DNA of 64,000 bases from the NCBI GenBank assembly GCA_023853785.1, contig JAJIRX010000779.1, forward strand, positions 248,001 to 312,000, in the 5' to 3' direction. Shown in pieces: positions 1-13,024 of the stretch; position 1 is the stretch's first letter; the number at the start of each line of letters is the position of its first letter. Source of the stretch: Psilocybe azurescens (Eukaryota; Basidiomycota; Agaricomycetes; Agaricales; Agrocybaceae). The notes beneath the pieces are model-generated. The model made no database searches, was not told the origin of the DNA, and saw only the letters and a list, made by a program, of their open reading frames with translations. The position numbers and the translations under genes are program-made.

Positions 1-173
1 GTGTAGTGAGTGATGTTTCGATCTCCCTTCTGCAATGAGCTCTATACTTAAAAGGTTCTTCGATCTTGTAATCTTATCGTGACGTCATTCAGATTGACAC
101 AGAGGTTCGTCTTTCCGTTCATTTCTATTCTCGGGAGTAATCAAAACTTTGCTATATTATTTTCACTATACAG

Positions 174-519
174 CTTTTTGACGCGATGTTTGGGGATAAA
201 AAACTGGGAGTATTTGATGCCATTACCTCGAAAACGCTGCTGAAGCGTGTCGGCACGCCTAGTGAGGTTCGTCTCCCTTATACGCTACTAACTAGCTCCT
301 CGGATTGTTTTTGTACTGATTACGTCCCCAAACCTATAATTCTTCCCCTCTTTACTGCTTAGATTGCGGAGGCCTACCTCTTCTTGATGAAGTGAGAAAT
401 TACTGCCTGAAATGATAAAATCACTGACAATCTTTGCCTTTGACTTTCTTTGTCAATATAGATGTGGATATATTACTGGGCAGATAATCTACGTAGAAGG
501 CGGATCTGTACTTGTTTAA
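174..519 (+). pseudogene. Short-chain dehydrogenase/reductase, C-terminal remnant
   Basis: Three spliced pieces (174-266, 363-391, 462-519) join with GT-AG introns. They read through an LKRVGTPSEIAEAYLFLM block into CGYITGQIIYVEGGSVLV and a stop. This is the familiar C-terminus of classical SDR oxidoreductases (the RxGxPEEIA helix followed by YxTGQxxxVDGG), which bind NAD(P)H and reduce or oxidise small alcohols or ketones. A possible preceding exon near 85-110 reads VTSFRLTQ where the family has VxSPGxTQ, so the Pro-Gly pair is lost. No catalytic Tyr-x-x-x-Lys is inside the window, because the rest would lie to the left. It may be the true 3' end of a gene cut by the window edge, or a decayed copy. 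The degenerate SPG region makes me favour decay. Confidence 0.5.
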
Positions 520-3500
520 ACGAGTGTCAGAAGGGAAAGGCATGTGGGCCGTGCACCATGGTTCAGCTCCGACTCATAGCAACAATGGCAGAGCTTCAAG
601 TTACGAGAGTACGCATCGCATACTCTATAAACAAACTCGGAACTACGCTAGCACCTAGAAATTTTCATAAAGCAATTACTACATATCAGTAAATGCACTG
701 CATTTAAATTTGCCGTTAACACTTCTGTCTTGGTGACGAGCCATCGGCCCGATGATCTCTCAATGCAAATGGTGTTGTCCGAGTCCGACTGTTCGATTTA
801 AGCGCCGGGACCTTGCACTTGTACTCGTGATCATCAAATTACCTCGGCCTCGGCAATTGTAAATTCACGCCCAGTGTCAGCCCATTGACATGAGATCGTA
901 TCCTGTCGCTTCAACTGATACTCACATGATGTGCTGCGCATAGCTGGCTTTCAGTGCCACCCCCAGAATGGTTTGATTGTAAGTTTTTCAACCTCAACCC
1001 CACCCCTCCCTCTTCGTTGTTGGCACTGTCGTCAGTGAATGGATGGCTCGGATAATGACATTGGGGTTTGATCCCTGGATCATTTTTCATTGTCATTTTC
1101 CCGTCGTTTATTTAATTTGTAACCATCCCACTGACATATCATATCATGCCTCTCAGACGGACTCAGAGTCCTGGCGTCTCCTATCGAACTCGGGTTTGAA
1201 CAGGGTCTGAGTCGTTCGGCTCGGTACCCGTAAAGAAGGGTCTAGCATCAATACTAGTGGACACTAAGCTGAGCGCCAGGAGGCCCGTATCATATGGACA
1301 TGTAAATTCGAGACTCGAAATAAAGGTGTGGATTTAAAGGGTGGCATTTAGCACTGGGACTGGCACTCCGACTGCTAGCAGTAAGAAGATGATCCCGGGT
1401 TCAAGTTCCAAGATGGCGGGCCCGAGTCGCGTAGTCGGAATTGGCGGTGGAGGAGAACAGCGGGCAACGCTGGAGGTAGAAGAAAAGAACTCGCGCAGCC
1501 GCTGCCAGTGCCAGTGCCAGTGCCAGTGCGTGTAGCTTGAAAAAGCGTGCTGATAGTGCGGTCACGAACTTGGAATATCGAGAGATTGCGCAATGCGAAG
1601 AATGCCCGCAGAATTTTTCCATGTTTTTTGGAACGAGGCGTCCATGTCTTGGGTCTTGGGCTTTGACTCGCCCGACGCGGGGGTTCGAGTGCTCGAGTAT
1701 CGCCCAAAGCGCACTAGGCTGCATTTAGTCTGCGATTCGAAACACTTGCAGGACGACAGAGTGACATTTTGTGCGAGGCGCTCGGATGCAAGTTATGTTT
1801 GATTTTCCACGCGTGTTGTTACTACTTCTCCTTCTCGAGATTCTCGAGAAGTAGATTCGAGCTAGAAGCTGAAGGATGGAAGTGAGGACCCTGTGTGGCG
1901 TTGCCAAGCAAATTTCGAGTGGCTGGAAAAGGAATTTTTGTACATGCGACGTGCGTGAGAGAGATAGCGATCGCGAGAACGGTGGTCGGAAGACGAGCTT
2001 GACGTTGTGTCAATGGAATGATTGCCGAATTGTCGAGCGTTGGTGTGGACAAAACAAAACCGTATTTACTTGGTGCCCGGGCCTGTCTTTGCTGCCCAGA
2101 GAGAAACAAGGAGAAACATTTCGACAGAGCACCCGGCGAGAAACAGATACTAGAATACATACCAGGGCACAAACCTGCTCCATTCCCCCCGGTTTCACAA
2201 GTCAAGTTGTTCAATGTTAACGAGCATCATGATCACGATGATAATTTTTCTCAATCGATCTTGTCGACGTTCGAGTCTGTGCATTTTGCAGTTATGAAGA
2301 TGACAAGAAGATGAAGATGGAATACGTGCGCGCGTCGATCCATCATTTCCAAACTGAGCGGGCCTGCGGCTCTCCAGATCGGGAATTGGCGCTTCGTCCG
2401 ACTTCATTTCGCTTCCGCAGGCTAGATAAACGTCTTGAATCCAGAAATACTTCACCTTTATGGTACTTACCATTTTCCAATTAAGTATTAGGTAGTGATT
2501 TACTTCACTGTACGTGCTGGTCAAATTCAATCCAGTGGGCGCCTTGACCAAAAATCTAATTATAGATCAAGGGACTGTGTGTATAGCCTCAGCCAATATA
2601 TGTATGCCGACGGTGGAGCGGTCGCGGTTCTTTCAATTTATCGGGGGACGTAAGTACATACAGTAAACGTATTATATAGATGTCGTGATGGCGGGCCTTG
2701 TTTGTTGTGTGCCACTGGTGGGCTACAACTTAGGCGCCAGCTCTGAGCTCAGGCACCCAGGAATGACGATGCATTAAACATTTGCAATTCCCGAATTTCC
2801 AAATTGTATTTAGGGGGGACGCGGCCTGACGCGACTGGACCTGACTGGAGGTCGCGATCGGAGTCCGACTCGGAGGGCGAGGACACGGTGCAGTGGCTCG
2901 ACGCGCGTTGGGTCGGATAATTAAATAATTGGATTAATGGATTTGGCAAGATTTTTCAAATGGGATTTTTCTTTTGGCGACTTGGCAGGAGTCAGGGATA
3001 CTAGGGGATACTCCATCGCTCGAAATTTGAATGCATGTGAATTTATCTTGGAAGAACGTTAACGAGGGGAAAGTAGGAGAAAGCGCCCCTTGAGACTGAG
3101 TTTCGCCTACGCCTTCTCGAGGCTGTTCAATCATGATGCGCCGCTCGTTGCTTTCTTCACTGGCAGCTAGCCTTTGCCTTCGCCAGCCCCGAGCTCCGGT
3201 AGTTTTGACAACAAATCACAACGGTACCGGTGCCCACATACACCTCACCCTGCTCAGCAGCTTTCCGTGGGTCTAATTGATTCATCATCTTCTATCTGTT
3301 TCTCACCTGGCCTGGAAATGGAGCTTCGACGTCGTGCAGTAACAGGTGACCCCGTTTTCCATCTTCCATCTTCTTCTGCTTATGTACTTACGCGTCTGTG
3401 TACTCGTACTCTCCCAGGTGAGTTTCTTCTCCCGTTCGGGAAGCCAAGCAGGCCTGAGCATGAGTGCGAGCATGAGCATGCATGGCCGTTATCTACCAGT

Positions 3501-4948
3501 GGCAGGCAGCTCTTATCATTATCATTGCCGTACCGTGCATCTTGAACTCCATATGACGAGTTAATATTGTCCAACTCCAAAGTTCGGGGTCGTTCAGAGG
3601 ATACTACGTACGTACAAGTAGTAACTAGTATGTTAATTGTATTCCTGAATCCTGGGTCCTGTTGTCAGCCTGGCAGATATCCAGGATGGATAGATGAAGA
3701 TAGATGAATGGCTCGGAGACACCCTTGATTGCTTTGTTTTTCATGCTGTGTGTAGGCATGTCTCTCAGCGTCACAAGTAATTCCTGACAATAATATTAAT
3801 AATGCCAGCATGCCGGGGCGTACTGCATCTGAGTCCTCGGACTCCTGGCCGGCTTGCGCATGTCCCCCATTACCATCGGTGCGGATAGTTCAATATGCTT
3901 ACCAAATTCTCGAGCTACAAGTGCCACAGCGCCGCAAGCCCCGAACCAAATGGATGGGCCAAAGAACGACGAAAACCCGAGTTAGACAGGAGACGTTTGG
4001 ACTAGAAACGGCGTGACTCTGACCGGGCGAGCGAGTGAGAAAGAAAAAGGGCGATAATGGCGTCTTGAAGAGTACTCGGAATTCGGGGTGGGGAGCGAGG
4101 AGAGAAGATGGAGGTGAAACAAAGATGGGCGTTGGAAGCTGGAACTTTGAGGGATGGGTGGGGGTAAAAGTTTCGTAGGTGGGCGTGCGTAGATAGTGCG
4201 GAGGAGAAGAAGACTCTGCGATACTATGTGATTTTGTTGTGTTTTTGACACGGCGCGTCTGTGGATTACCAGAGGTCCTGTGCGCGCCTGCTTTATGCAG
4301 TTTAAGCCAGGACGCCTCGGGTATGTTTTTTTATAACACACTAATTGCCAAGCGTATGTTTTTGAGACGAAAATAGAATCGGGTTAGAAGAGGAAGTTGA
4401 AGGTCGTTACCGTATGCATGGAAATGTTTGGGAGGTGTTGGAGATGAGAGAGTATGTGGCGGCTGCGGTTCGTAATCGAGGTGATAGGTGAGATAATAAT
4501 TGGAGGCGAGTGGTTAATGAAACTAATTAAGGAGGAGATGGAAGTGGAAGGGAGAGAGTGTGAAGTGAACGGGAGAATCCGAGAATGAGAATGAGATGAC
4601 TCTGGGTGTGAAATGAGGCATTAATTCTCCTAAGATACGACGGTGCGAGGTTACAGGTAGATGAAATGCGATCTGATGCGACGACGCCAAGAGAGCGAGG
4701 AGGAGGCGTAGAGGCGAAGGATGGCGAAGGAAATGAGAGTATGCATGACGTGGACCGTAATGACGGGCCGCATAAGGTTGTGCGCCACGGGCTGGGCAGA
4801 CTGGAATGGACGGACCGGTGCCAAATCGGGAGTATGATCTGCGCCTAGCAAGCGGGTGTTATTATTTATGACGACACATTCGGTTGGAATTTTATTTAAT
4901 TAGCTACTGTCCTTTGCCTTGACTTTCACTTTCACTGTCTTTCTTGTT
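520..4948. other. 4.4 kb without a supportable gene
   Basis: Short open frames occur on both strands, but none shows a recognisable family, a consistent splice pattern or a codon pattern like the neighbouring genes. From about 4010 to 4620 the + strand is strongly purine-rich (GA-rich). The complementary strand is therefore CT-rich, as 5' leaders of fungal genes often are. A near-palindrome, CTTCTCGAGATTCTCGAGAAG, lies at about 1832-1852. The last few hundred bases presumably hold the promoter of the gene starting at 4949. Confidence 0.6.
1503..1530 (+). repeat. TGCCAG hexanucleotide microsatellite
   Basis: About four and a half perfect copies of the six-base unit TGCCAG lie inside the gene-free stretch. 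Confidence 0.8.
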
Positions 4949-7900
4949 ATGCCTTCCGACGTCTTTCGCCCGCGCCTGCCCCTCGATCCCTTTGCGAACA
5001 TACACCACAATGTCCCATGGCGCATTCCGGCTGACCTCAACCACTCTCCGCCCCAAGTCATCTTCATCCTCGGAGGTGAGCGTCTCCTTTTCTCTTTATC
5101 TGTCTGACCCGCTGAACACCCTACAGAGCCTCTACTAGCAGACCTGCTCCCCCTGCTCCATTCGTCCCACCTCGCCCAATCCCTCCTGCTAATCGCAACC
5201 CACGCCCCACTCGCGCTACCGACCACCACCAGCGGTCAGGGGCCCGCCGTGCGTGTCCTTCGTCTGGCTGCCCCCCTGCACGTGCACGACACCGGTGCAC
5301 TCCGCCTCGTGAGCCTCTTCGAAAGGGCCCAGCGTGTCGCTGCCCTCTGGCGCAGCCACCGCGGGAACACCACGCCCCACGTCCTCCACCTCGCTGAGGA
5401 CGGCCCAAATGGCGAGTTCGTCATCGTCGATACTTCGTCGGCCGCAGAGAAGTACCCCTCTCCGGCATCATCATTCGTTTCTGTCAAACGTGCCACATCC
5501 ATTAAAAACCGCCTGTCGATGCTCTCCGAGTCCCTGCAGTCGTCGTCCAGATCCAGCGTCGTGTCTCTGACCTCATCCCCTAAAAAAAGCCCGCCGGTCC
5601 CTGATCATTGACACATTTTCCCAGCTGACTAAATTTGATAGCAATACCGCCGGATCGTCACCGTCATCGCCGTCATCCTGCTCGCGTAGCTTTGACGCCA
5701 TCGTCAACTTCCTGCCCAGCGGGCTGCCCGACAAGGCGCTCTTCAAACACTCCATACTCGTCACCACCCTCAGCGCACAGTACCTCGCCCTGCCCTTCGC
5801 CGGTGCGGATACCCACGGCCACGGTTCCTATTCCGGCGCCGGATCAGAACAGCAGCACGCGTACCACTACCAGCGACGCTCCTCCTCTCCGCCACTGCTG
5901 CCCATCTCCTCACCCACGCCACTGTCACTATCCCACCTGCCCTCCTTTGCATCCTCCTCCTCGGCCTCCGCGTCGTCCTCGTCCGCATCCTCATCCGCGT
6001 CCTTGTCCTTGTCCACCCCACCGAAAGCAAAAACCAATGACCCAATCCGCCAGCGGCATCACCGCCGATTCTCGTCATTCGCGCTGGCTTCTCATGCTTC
6101 TTCGTCTTCCACACCTGACGCTAGTGGCGCATCCGGAGATGAGTCCCCGGCCCTCCGCCCCGCATGGCGCTCTGGCTCGTCATATGGCCTGTCCAGTGCC
6201 AGCGCCAGCGGGGCGTCCACCGCGGTCACGACACCCGCTGCCTCTCCAGGCTGGGAGCACTCTTGCGATGATGATGATGAGTGTGAAGATGACGACGTTG
6301 CGCAGAAAATGTCGCGCAGGAAGAGCATGAAGAAGCGGCTCTCGAGCCTCTTCGCGTCGGTGTCGCGGCCTGTGTCTATCTCGAGTGCAGCTGAGCTGGG
6401 GACGGAGATGGAGATGGGGCTGCTGGGAGCGAGTGCAGACGCAGATGCGAAAGGAGAAGAGCCCGCCCGCAAAACGCGCACATCGTGCACGTCCTGCCTG
6501 CAGACTGGACCCCACCACCCCTGCGCCACCCCCTGCCAACGCCAACGCCAACGCCGCCGCCGCCGCCTCGCCCTACGCCAAGGCACGCGCACCAGCAGCA
6601 AACACATACCCCAAACCACCCGCAAAGCCCAAGCTCGTGCAGGGCATCGAGCAGTTCCTGCTGGGCTTCGCGTACCCCCTCGCGGGGCTCAGCGACCAGT
6701 CCGCTCCCGCCTCATCGCGGCCACGACGCGGCGGCGCGCCTCCTCCGTCCGCATACAACCAGCCGCCGTCTAATAGCTATAACAGACGGCCGCAGTCCTG
6801 GGGGAGCGTAGCAAGCGCAGGAGGAGGGGGCAGCTGGCGAGTCTGTTGGGGGAGAAGGGGGACGAGAGCTTCAAGGCGCGCGCGGTGCCGTATCTCGTCG
6901 CGCCCGGGCTGTTTGGACGGACGCTTGGCAATGGCAAGGGCAAGGGCAAGGAGGGAGAATGGGGCGTGAATACGCTCTATGAATACCAGGAGGAGGAGGA
7001 GGAAGAGGAGGAGGATGCGGATGTCGAGGACGTTGAGGACAGCGTTGAGGAACTAGCGCAAGACTTGGACGCAATCCAAACACGCGTTCGCCGACGGAGA
7101 GCGAGGAGGAGCGTCACGCTGGGCGAGGCCGTTCTACTAGGCGCGCTTGATCTGGACGCTGACGCGGCGGATGCGAGCGGGAACAGGGCTGCTGTGGGGT
7201 GTGGACGGGCGTGGATTGCAGAGGGGGATGTTGAGCTTGTGGGTGGTGATGCGGGTGTGGTGGAGGTGAAGAGGAGCCGGACGGTGAGAAGGAAGGAGAA
7301 GGAGAAAAGCAAGGATGTGGAGGTGGATGTGGATGTGGCGAAAGAGACGCTGGAGGACGCGAAGGAGAAAGACACGGAGAAGGAGAAGGAGAATGCCAAG
7401 GAAGCCTCGACGACCTCGCTCGGCCTCCCCACCCCGCCGCGCAGCCAGCGGTCGAGCGTGACGAGCTCGAGCGCGGGGCACTCGGATTCGGCCGAAGGAG
7501 AAGGAAGCGGAAGCGCGAGCGGCAGCGGCAGCGGGGAGCTGACGCGCTCGAATTCGAGCGGGAGCTGTTCCGAGGCGGTGCATCATCAAAGTGAGGATGT
7601 CGACGCCGACGACGCGTCGCAGGTGCAGGTACAGGTGCAGGCGGCGAGGAATACGGTTACGATGACGAGTGCGCGGGCGAGCGTGATCGCGATCCCGCCG
7701 CGCGCCGCGCCGCGTCGCGAGTCGAGCGAGTCGGCTTCTTCCGTTTTGGCTTCAGCTTTGGCTTCAGCTTCGGGGTCGGGTTCGACTTCGACTTCGAAGG
7801 TGGTTGTAGGCGGTGTGCCGCCCATGTCTCGCAGCCCTTCGAGCTCTGGGATGAAGGCGCCGCATTATGTGCCTGTGAGATTGTTAGCCCAGCAGCAGGC

Positions 7901-8453
7901 GAAGGCGAAGTCGGAGGCTGGAGTCGAGGTCTCTGTGACGCTGCCTAGAGCGGTGCATCTTCTCGGTGGCGGTGGTGGTGGTTTAGGTCAGAGTTCGACA
8001 ACACCAGCGCCGACTACAGCGCGTCCAGCGGAAGAGGTCCTGGTCCAGGACGCCGACGGGGTTCCATTATCACGTCCCGGGCCCGATTCCGTTCCGAGCG
8101 CCAATCCCAATCCCACTTCCACTTCCACTGTCGTCGCGCCCGCGCCCGAAGCTCAAGCTAAATCGAAATCGAAGAGGCTGAGCCTGAAGCTAAAAGCGCC
8201 GGCGCTGCTGCGCGAGCAGACGAAGGCGAAGATCACGAAGGAGCGGCCGGCGTCGATGGTCGTGCTGGGCGATAGGAGTCACGCGCATGTCAAGGCTGCC
8301 GTTGAAGGAGAGGGGGGGAGGGAGAGGGAGAGGAAGAGGAGCAGTTATGGGGTGTTGTTCTTGGGGAGCGCGTTGCGGAGGGTCACGCAGGGGCTGGGAG
8401 GTAGTGTGTTTGGTGCTAGAGCTGGGAGTGCACCCGGAGGTGAGAAGGAGTGA
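4949..8453 (+). CDS. Large low-complexity hypothetical protein, GC-rich, with three apparent frame breaks
   Basis: Function not recognised. The start is ATG 4949 (MPSDVFRPRLPLDP). Exon 1 ends at 5075, the intron is 5076-5126, and coding then runs to a TGA at 8451-8453, about 1150 residues. The N-terminal 150 residues look folded (a hydrophobic stretch around FILGGEPLLADLLPLL, then HSSHLAQSLLLIATHAPLAL). A second conserved-looking block, RSFDAIVNFLPSGLPDKALF, lies near 5690-5750. The rest is Ser/Ala/Pro-rich, with an acidic EEEEEEEED patch, KEKEK repeats and a basic C-terminus, so mostly disordered. To keep one protein the frame must change at an A7 run (5582-5588, one base too many), a C4 run (6510-6513, one too many) and a G5 run (6826-6830, one too few). 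GC content is visibly higher than in flanking DNA. The frame breaks are probably assembly errors, because the coding character continues cleanly on both sides. Confidence 0.6.
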
Positions 8454-9844
8454 GAGTGCGAGTGTGCTGTGTGATAGTTGTTCTGCTTTTTTATATTTAT
8501 ATTTTCAATCTTCATCCTATGCCCCGTCATCTTGATTCTTGGCTTCATGTATCATCATTCACATTCATTTTCGTTTAGTCGCATCCATTCAGTCTTTTAA
8601 TCGTTGCGTTGTATTTCCTCTTTTTTTCTTCTTCAGCATCACTTTCGCTTCTTTTACTTGCACTTCACGAACTGGGACAGACTATGATCATTGACATTTC
8701 ATTCCAATTTTTCACTTTCCCTTTTTACCCAACTCAGACTCGACCCGCTCGTCGAGACTCTACTCGATGATGATATCCGACGTATGCACTATACAAGGAC
8801 CTTTCCGACCACATTGGACGATTGGGGCGCTTGTTTCTTTCTTTCTTAATTCTTGTTCTTGTAGTGTAATTTTAGCTTCTTCTTTTTCATGGGAACCCTT
8901 GGCTTATATACGTGCATACCATACCATACCATACCACCCCACTCCTTTCCCCACATTCATTCATTCATTCACCCTCAGTCTCATTCGTCACAACACAAAA
9001 ACGCAAACCGATTCAATTCGCCTAGATATTCTTCCATTTTTTACCGCAAAGGACAGGACTTGGAGATTCTTTTGGACTACAAAGCCTGAAGCCGTTGTTT
9101 TTCTCTTTCTTCTTTCTTTGCCATGACCTATGATTTGGGCTCGAAGGACAAGGACACGGACCACGAACTACTAGATCGGATCGTTGTGCTACCTAACCCG
9201 CAGCCCTTACCACCTAGACAGTAGATTTTCAGACGAAAATGCCGCCCCCCTTTTTTTCACTTGAATCGCTTCATTTCCCTTCTTTTCCTCTCCTCTCTTG
9301 GCGAAAACACCAACGCCCCAAAAATCAACGAATCTTGTATATTTCCATTTCCTTTCTTGCATATATATCATCGCATACATACACATTTTTCTATCTGTAC
9401 AACTGGTTTTTCTTTCCTTTGATTTTCCTTCCACCTCCTTTCCTTCAATCTTACATACGAACTCGACAAAGAAAAAAAAATAGAGACAGCAATATACAAT
9501 TGTAATTTGTTCAATGACGAACGACGATGATGATGATGGATGTGGGTACCTAGTATTGTATACATGCAACATGATGAGAGAATGGAAATAAGCAAGCAAA
9601 AAGAGGAAGAGCATCAAAGGCATGCTAATCCAGTGATAATGATATCTCCCAAAGACGAGAAGAGAAATAGAAAATAGAAAAACAAGCAGTACAACTCCTC
9701 CATCCAAGTTTAGTTAGAAAGCATTCGCATTGGTGCATGCCTGCTATTTGATGTCCGAAAACAAAACATGCAATCCGCCGTCTCAGGCTCTCCTGCCTGC
9801 GTCGGAATGGTTTCCACGATATACAATGACATGGAACGAGGCGA
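8454..9844. other. Pyrimidine-rich region between convergent genes
   Basis: This region separates the 3' ends of the gene at 4949-8453 and of RAD52. The + strand is markedly C/T-rich, with short tandem ATACC (about 8916-8935) and ATTC (about 8955-8975) runs. It is probably 3' untranslated sequence of both genes. No coding frame with family similarity was seen. Confidence 0.55.
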
Positions 9845-12204
9845 TCACCACTGCCGTGCACGCTTGACAGTCCCGCCCTCTTCGACGTCCAAGGCACCGA
9901 GCACCTCTCGTTTCGCGTTCGCGTTCGCCACGCCTGCGGTAGTAGCAACAGTAGTAGTAGACGAAGCAGCAGCGAGGCCCATCCCCGGTCGAGCGCCACG
10001 GTAGTTCGATGATCTACGTTGCATAGAATCAAAAAATGGGTCAGTACATTGGACAAAAGTCTGAGGCGAAGGAAGGAAGGAAAGTGAGGGAAAACGCACC
10101 CTGTGGCTTCGATGGGTCTTTTGACCCCGATGCTGGCGGTGGTAAACTTGGGCGATGGGGCAACTGGGCGGACGCCGGCTGGGAAATTGAAGCCGCCTAC
10201 TGCGGGCGTCGACGCGCGAGCAGGCGGCTGCTGGCCTGCATTTGTGGCTGCGTTCACATTCTGGTTCTGTTGTTGTTGATGTTGCTGCTGCTGCTGCCTC
10301 TGATTCAGATGGCGCTGGTGGTTTTTTGAGAGATCGAGGAAGTTCTGGAGGTTTGGGCGTGCTGATGATTCTGTGCTGGTGCCCCCGGCGGGAGGCATCT
10401 GCGCGGCAGACGTTGATGCACCAGCAGCTGGCCCAGAGCCTGAGCCATAGGAAGGATTGGAACGCGCTTGTTGTTGCGGTGGATTAAGTTTGGACGATAA
10501 TATCCCCGTCGCCAACCCCTGGCCTGATGTCGACGCCGCTGCCGCTGCCGCCTGCTGGTCGTTCGCGGAACCGATAACATCCCCGCGAAGCGCAGCTGCG
10601 ATGAGATCTTGACGTGATTTGGTCGAATTCGAACTGGAACTCGAGTTCTGCCCCGATCCAGCAGACCCTGCACCAGCACTAGCAGCACCTGCGGATCTAG
10701 CACCCGGGTGCACCGCAAAGACGGCACTATCGTCTTCGGCGTCTTGCATGCCCTGCAAAAGCCCCTCTTCCTGATCTATCGGACGGCCGGTCTCGACGTC
10801 AGACTCGATAGGTCTGCCTAGATCCGCATCGTTGGCGCCGATGGGTGGACCGAGATCGGCCATCGCGAAGAGCGCATCGTCTTCAGAGCCGAAGTCGAAC
10901 GAATCGTCATCATCAAGGTTTGGGTCATGTTTGACAGCTGCTGGGGGCGCTGCTGCTGCTGATTCTGAAGGTTTAGACACTTGTGCGGGAGGCGGGGGAA
11001 CGGCAGCCGTTTTGTTTGTGTTAGGGTCGGGAAAAGATACCCGCCATTCGTTATTCTGGTTCTGTTGTTGCTGTTGCTGCTTGTGTGCATTGTAGCGCTG
11101 TTCAGGCGTAGTGATAGGCGTAGTAATGATATTAGGCCGCTGTTGCGGGTCAGCTAGGCCTTTTCCTTTGTAGTCAACTGGCCGGTTGATAGATGTGTTA
11201 GAGCCTGGTGTAGAGCTTGATGCGGGTGCGGAATTAAGTCCTGAGCGCATATGCGCAGGTAGTGATGTGAGTGGTTTTGCCTGGTTCTGCTGATATGGAG
11301 GTCGTGTGGGGGTGACAGCGGCAATCTGATTCTGGTATGGCCTGTTTGTAGTGTGGTTCGAAGGTCCTGCAGACGTCGAAGTGGTTGATGTAGAGATGTT
11401 CGGCTTGACATCGTCGAACTCTGGTCGTCTGTGGAGTTCATCCCGGTTGAACTTGACCTGTGGTAGCATTACGAATCAGAGATAGTTTGTGGGCGAAGTG
11501 AGAGTGACTGACCGGTTCAAATTTTACTTTAACTATCTCTGAAGTGTACGACTTATCGTACAAGCAATTCCCCAAGACATTACCAAAATTTCTCAACGCT
11601 CGCTTGAGGCCGTCCGTAACAGCTTCTTTCTTGCACTAAGGGACGTGAATATCAGAAGAATTTGTAAAACATTACAAGCATACCTTATCAAGCGCAGCGC
11701 CTTGCTCTTCGAGTTCTCTAACATTCCATATCCGGTGTCTTCGTGGAACACACCACCCTTCAATGTTACTCGCATGATTGCAGTAACCCCCACTGAATAT
11801 CTCCGTGTCTCCTCGTTGTAGTCTGTAAAATCTGTGGTCAAGTTGACGATGCTCGAGCTCCATCCATTGAAGCCGAACACTTCGTTCGCCAGGTTGATGA
11901 TCTTCCATCCTTCCACATACGTCAACTTTGGCCCTCCTCCTGGGCCCGGGCGTTGAGATATATATTCTGGCCCAAGTTTCTGATCCAGTTTGACCTGAAG
12001 CGTTGCAATCTTCTTAGCATTTTCCTCGGAAATCGAGTCATTTGCGAAAGATGGAGAGTTGAATAGGGAGAATGATTGTTGGGCGTACGGAGTGCCATGC
12101 ATCATAGGGTTGAAGGACATGGCACCATGACTAACTATAGATGAGTTTAGGGGACTTTCCGGGTGATGAGAGTTTATGAGATGATTGCTCAGAGAGCCGG
12201 CCAT
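9845..12204 (-). CDS. RAD52: DNA repair and recombination protein Rad52
   Basis: Rad52 loads Rad51 on RPA-coated single-stranded DNA and anneals complementary strands during homologous recombination in the nucleus. Four exons were read: 12204-11684, 11635-11513, 11457-10100 and 10013-9845, giving about 723 residues. Residues about 50-200 form the conserved annealing domain, with [34 protein letters not shown] and [18 protein letters not shown], then [29 protein letters not shown] and [14 protein letters not shown]. The C-terminal two thirds are Gln/Ser/Pro-rich with acidic repeats, as expected for the disordered RPA/Rad51-binding tail. The final exon ends in [13 protein letters not shown]. 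Exon 1 needs one extra base at 11700-11701 (CC) to give the expected SKGAALDK before the splice site; this is one of many homopolymer frame breaks in the window. The gene is divergent from the F-box gene. Confidence 0.95.
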
Positions 12205-13024
12205 AGAAGGATCCTGCTCTGGACGAGATAGGTGATGTAAGGACGAATGTCGAACAGACGGGAATACTAAGCAAGTCTAAGATAGTTATTGGATATCAGA
12301 ATCCAATGTTTCATAGGCAAGAGAGAGACTATAGAGGTACCTAAGTGCTCAGGCCTGCATACAGGTTGCAGAAAGAGTTGTAAATCCAAACCGGAGAGAG
12401 GAAGTGGTTGAAATGAGAGACGCGTTGAAGAACCGTTGCTGCAGTATTCAACTCTTGTCTAAATCTGTCACGTGACTGATTGAGCATGTCATATCATTTC
12501 GATCATGATCGTGGTGCTATTCTAGGAATTTGATGAAACCAGCCATAGGATGACATCAGCCCGCCTTTCCTCGGTGATTGACGCCAACAACCAGGCTTTA
12601 AGCTTTACTCCTTGAGCCTGATAATCTTCATTTGGTCCTTATTTGGCCGGCCAAGGGCCCAAGACCTTGAGGTAAGTTTGTTCAAGTTGCAATGATCTCT
12701 TTTCACGGCCGTTAGGACCACTTAAGCCCATGTTGCTGAGTGGAACGGAGAATTGGTAGCATTCAATATCGACTGAATGTTTATACTCTTATGCTCAGCA
12801 TCATTTCTTCCGCGAAATATGTTTATAGTGAATCTTTTAATAGCAGTGCGACAGTTAAGTTCACACGATTCACTGGGTGATTTCTTGCTTCAACACCACC
12901 ATTATCACCAGGTTCTGACCAGCGCCAAAGACTAACTTGATGTGAGTACATGTGTGATATTTCCAATCTTGTCTGGATTGAAGCATACAATAGATACGCC
13001 TTACACGCACCACTACTTCTCAGC
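12205..13024. other. Divergent intergenic region, RAD52 / F-box gene
   Basis: About 820 bases hold the two promoters. No coding signal was seen. A CACGTG palindrome lies near 12468, and nothing else stands out. Confidence 0.6.

Noticed and set aside
6092..7589. Long antisense frames over the GC-rich gene
   Set aside because: Ala/Arg/Ser-rich mirror frames caused by high GC and simple repeats; no independent evidence.
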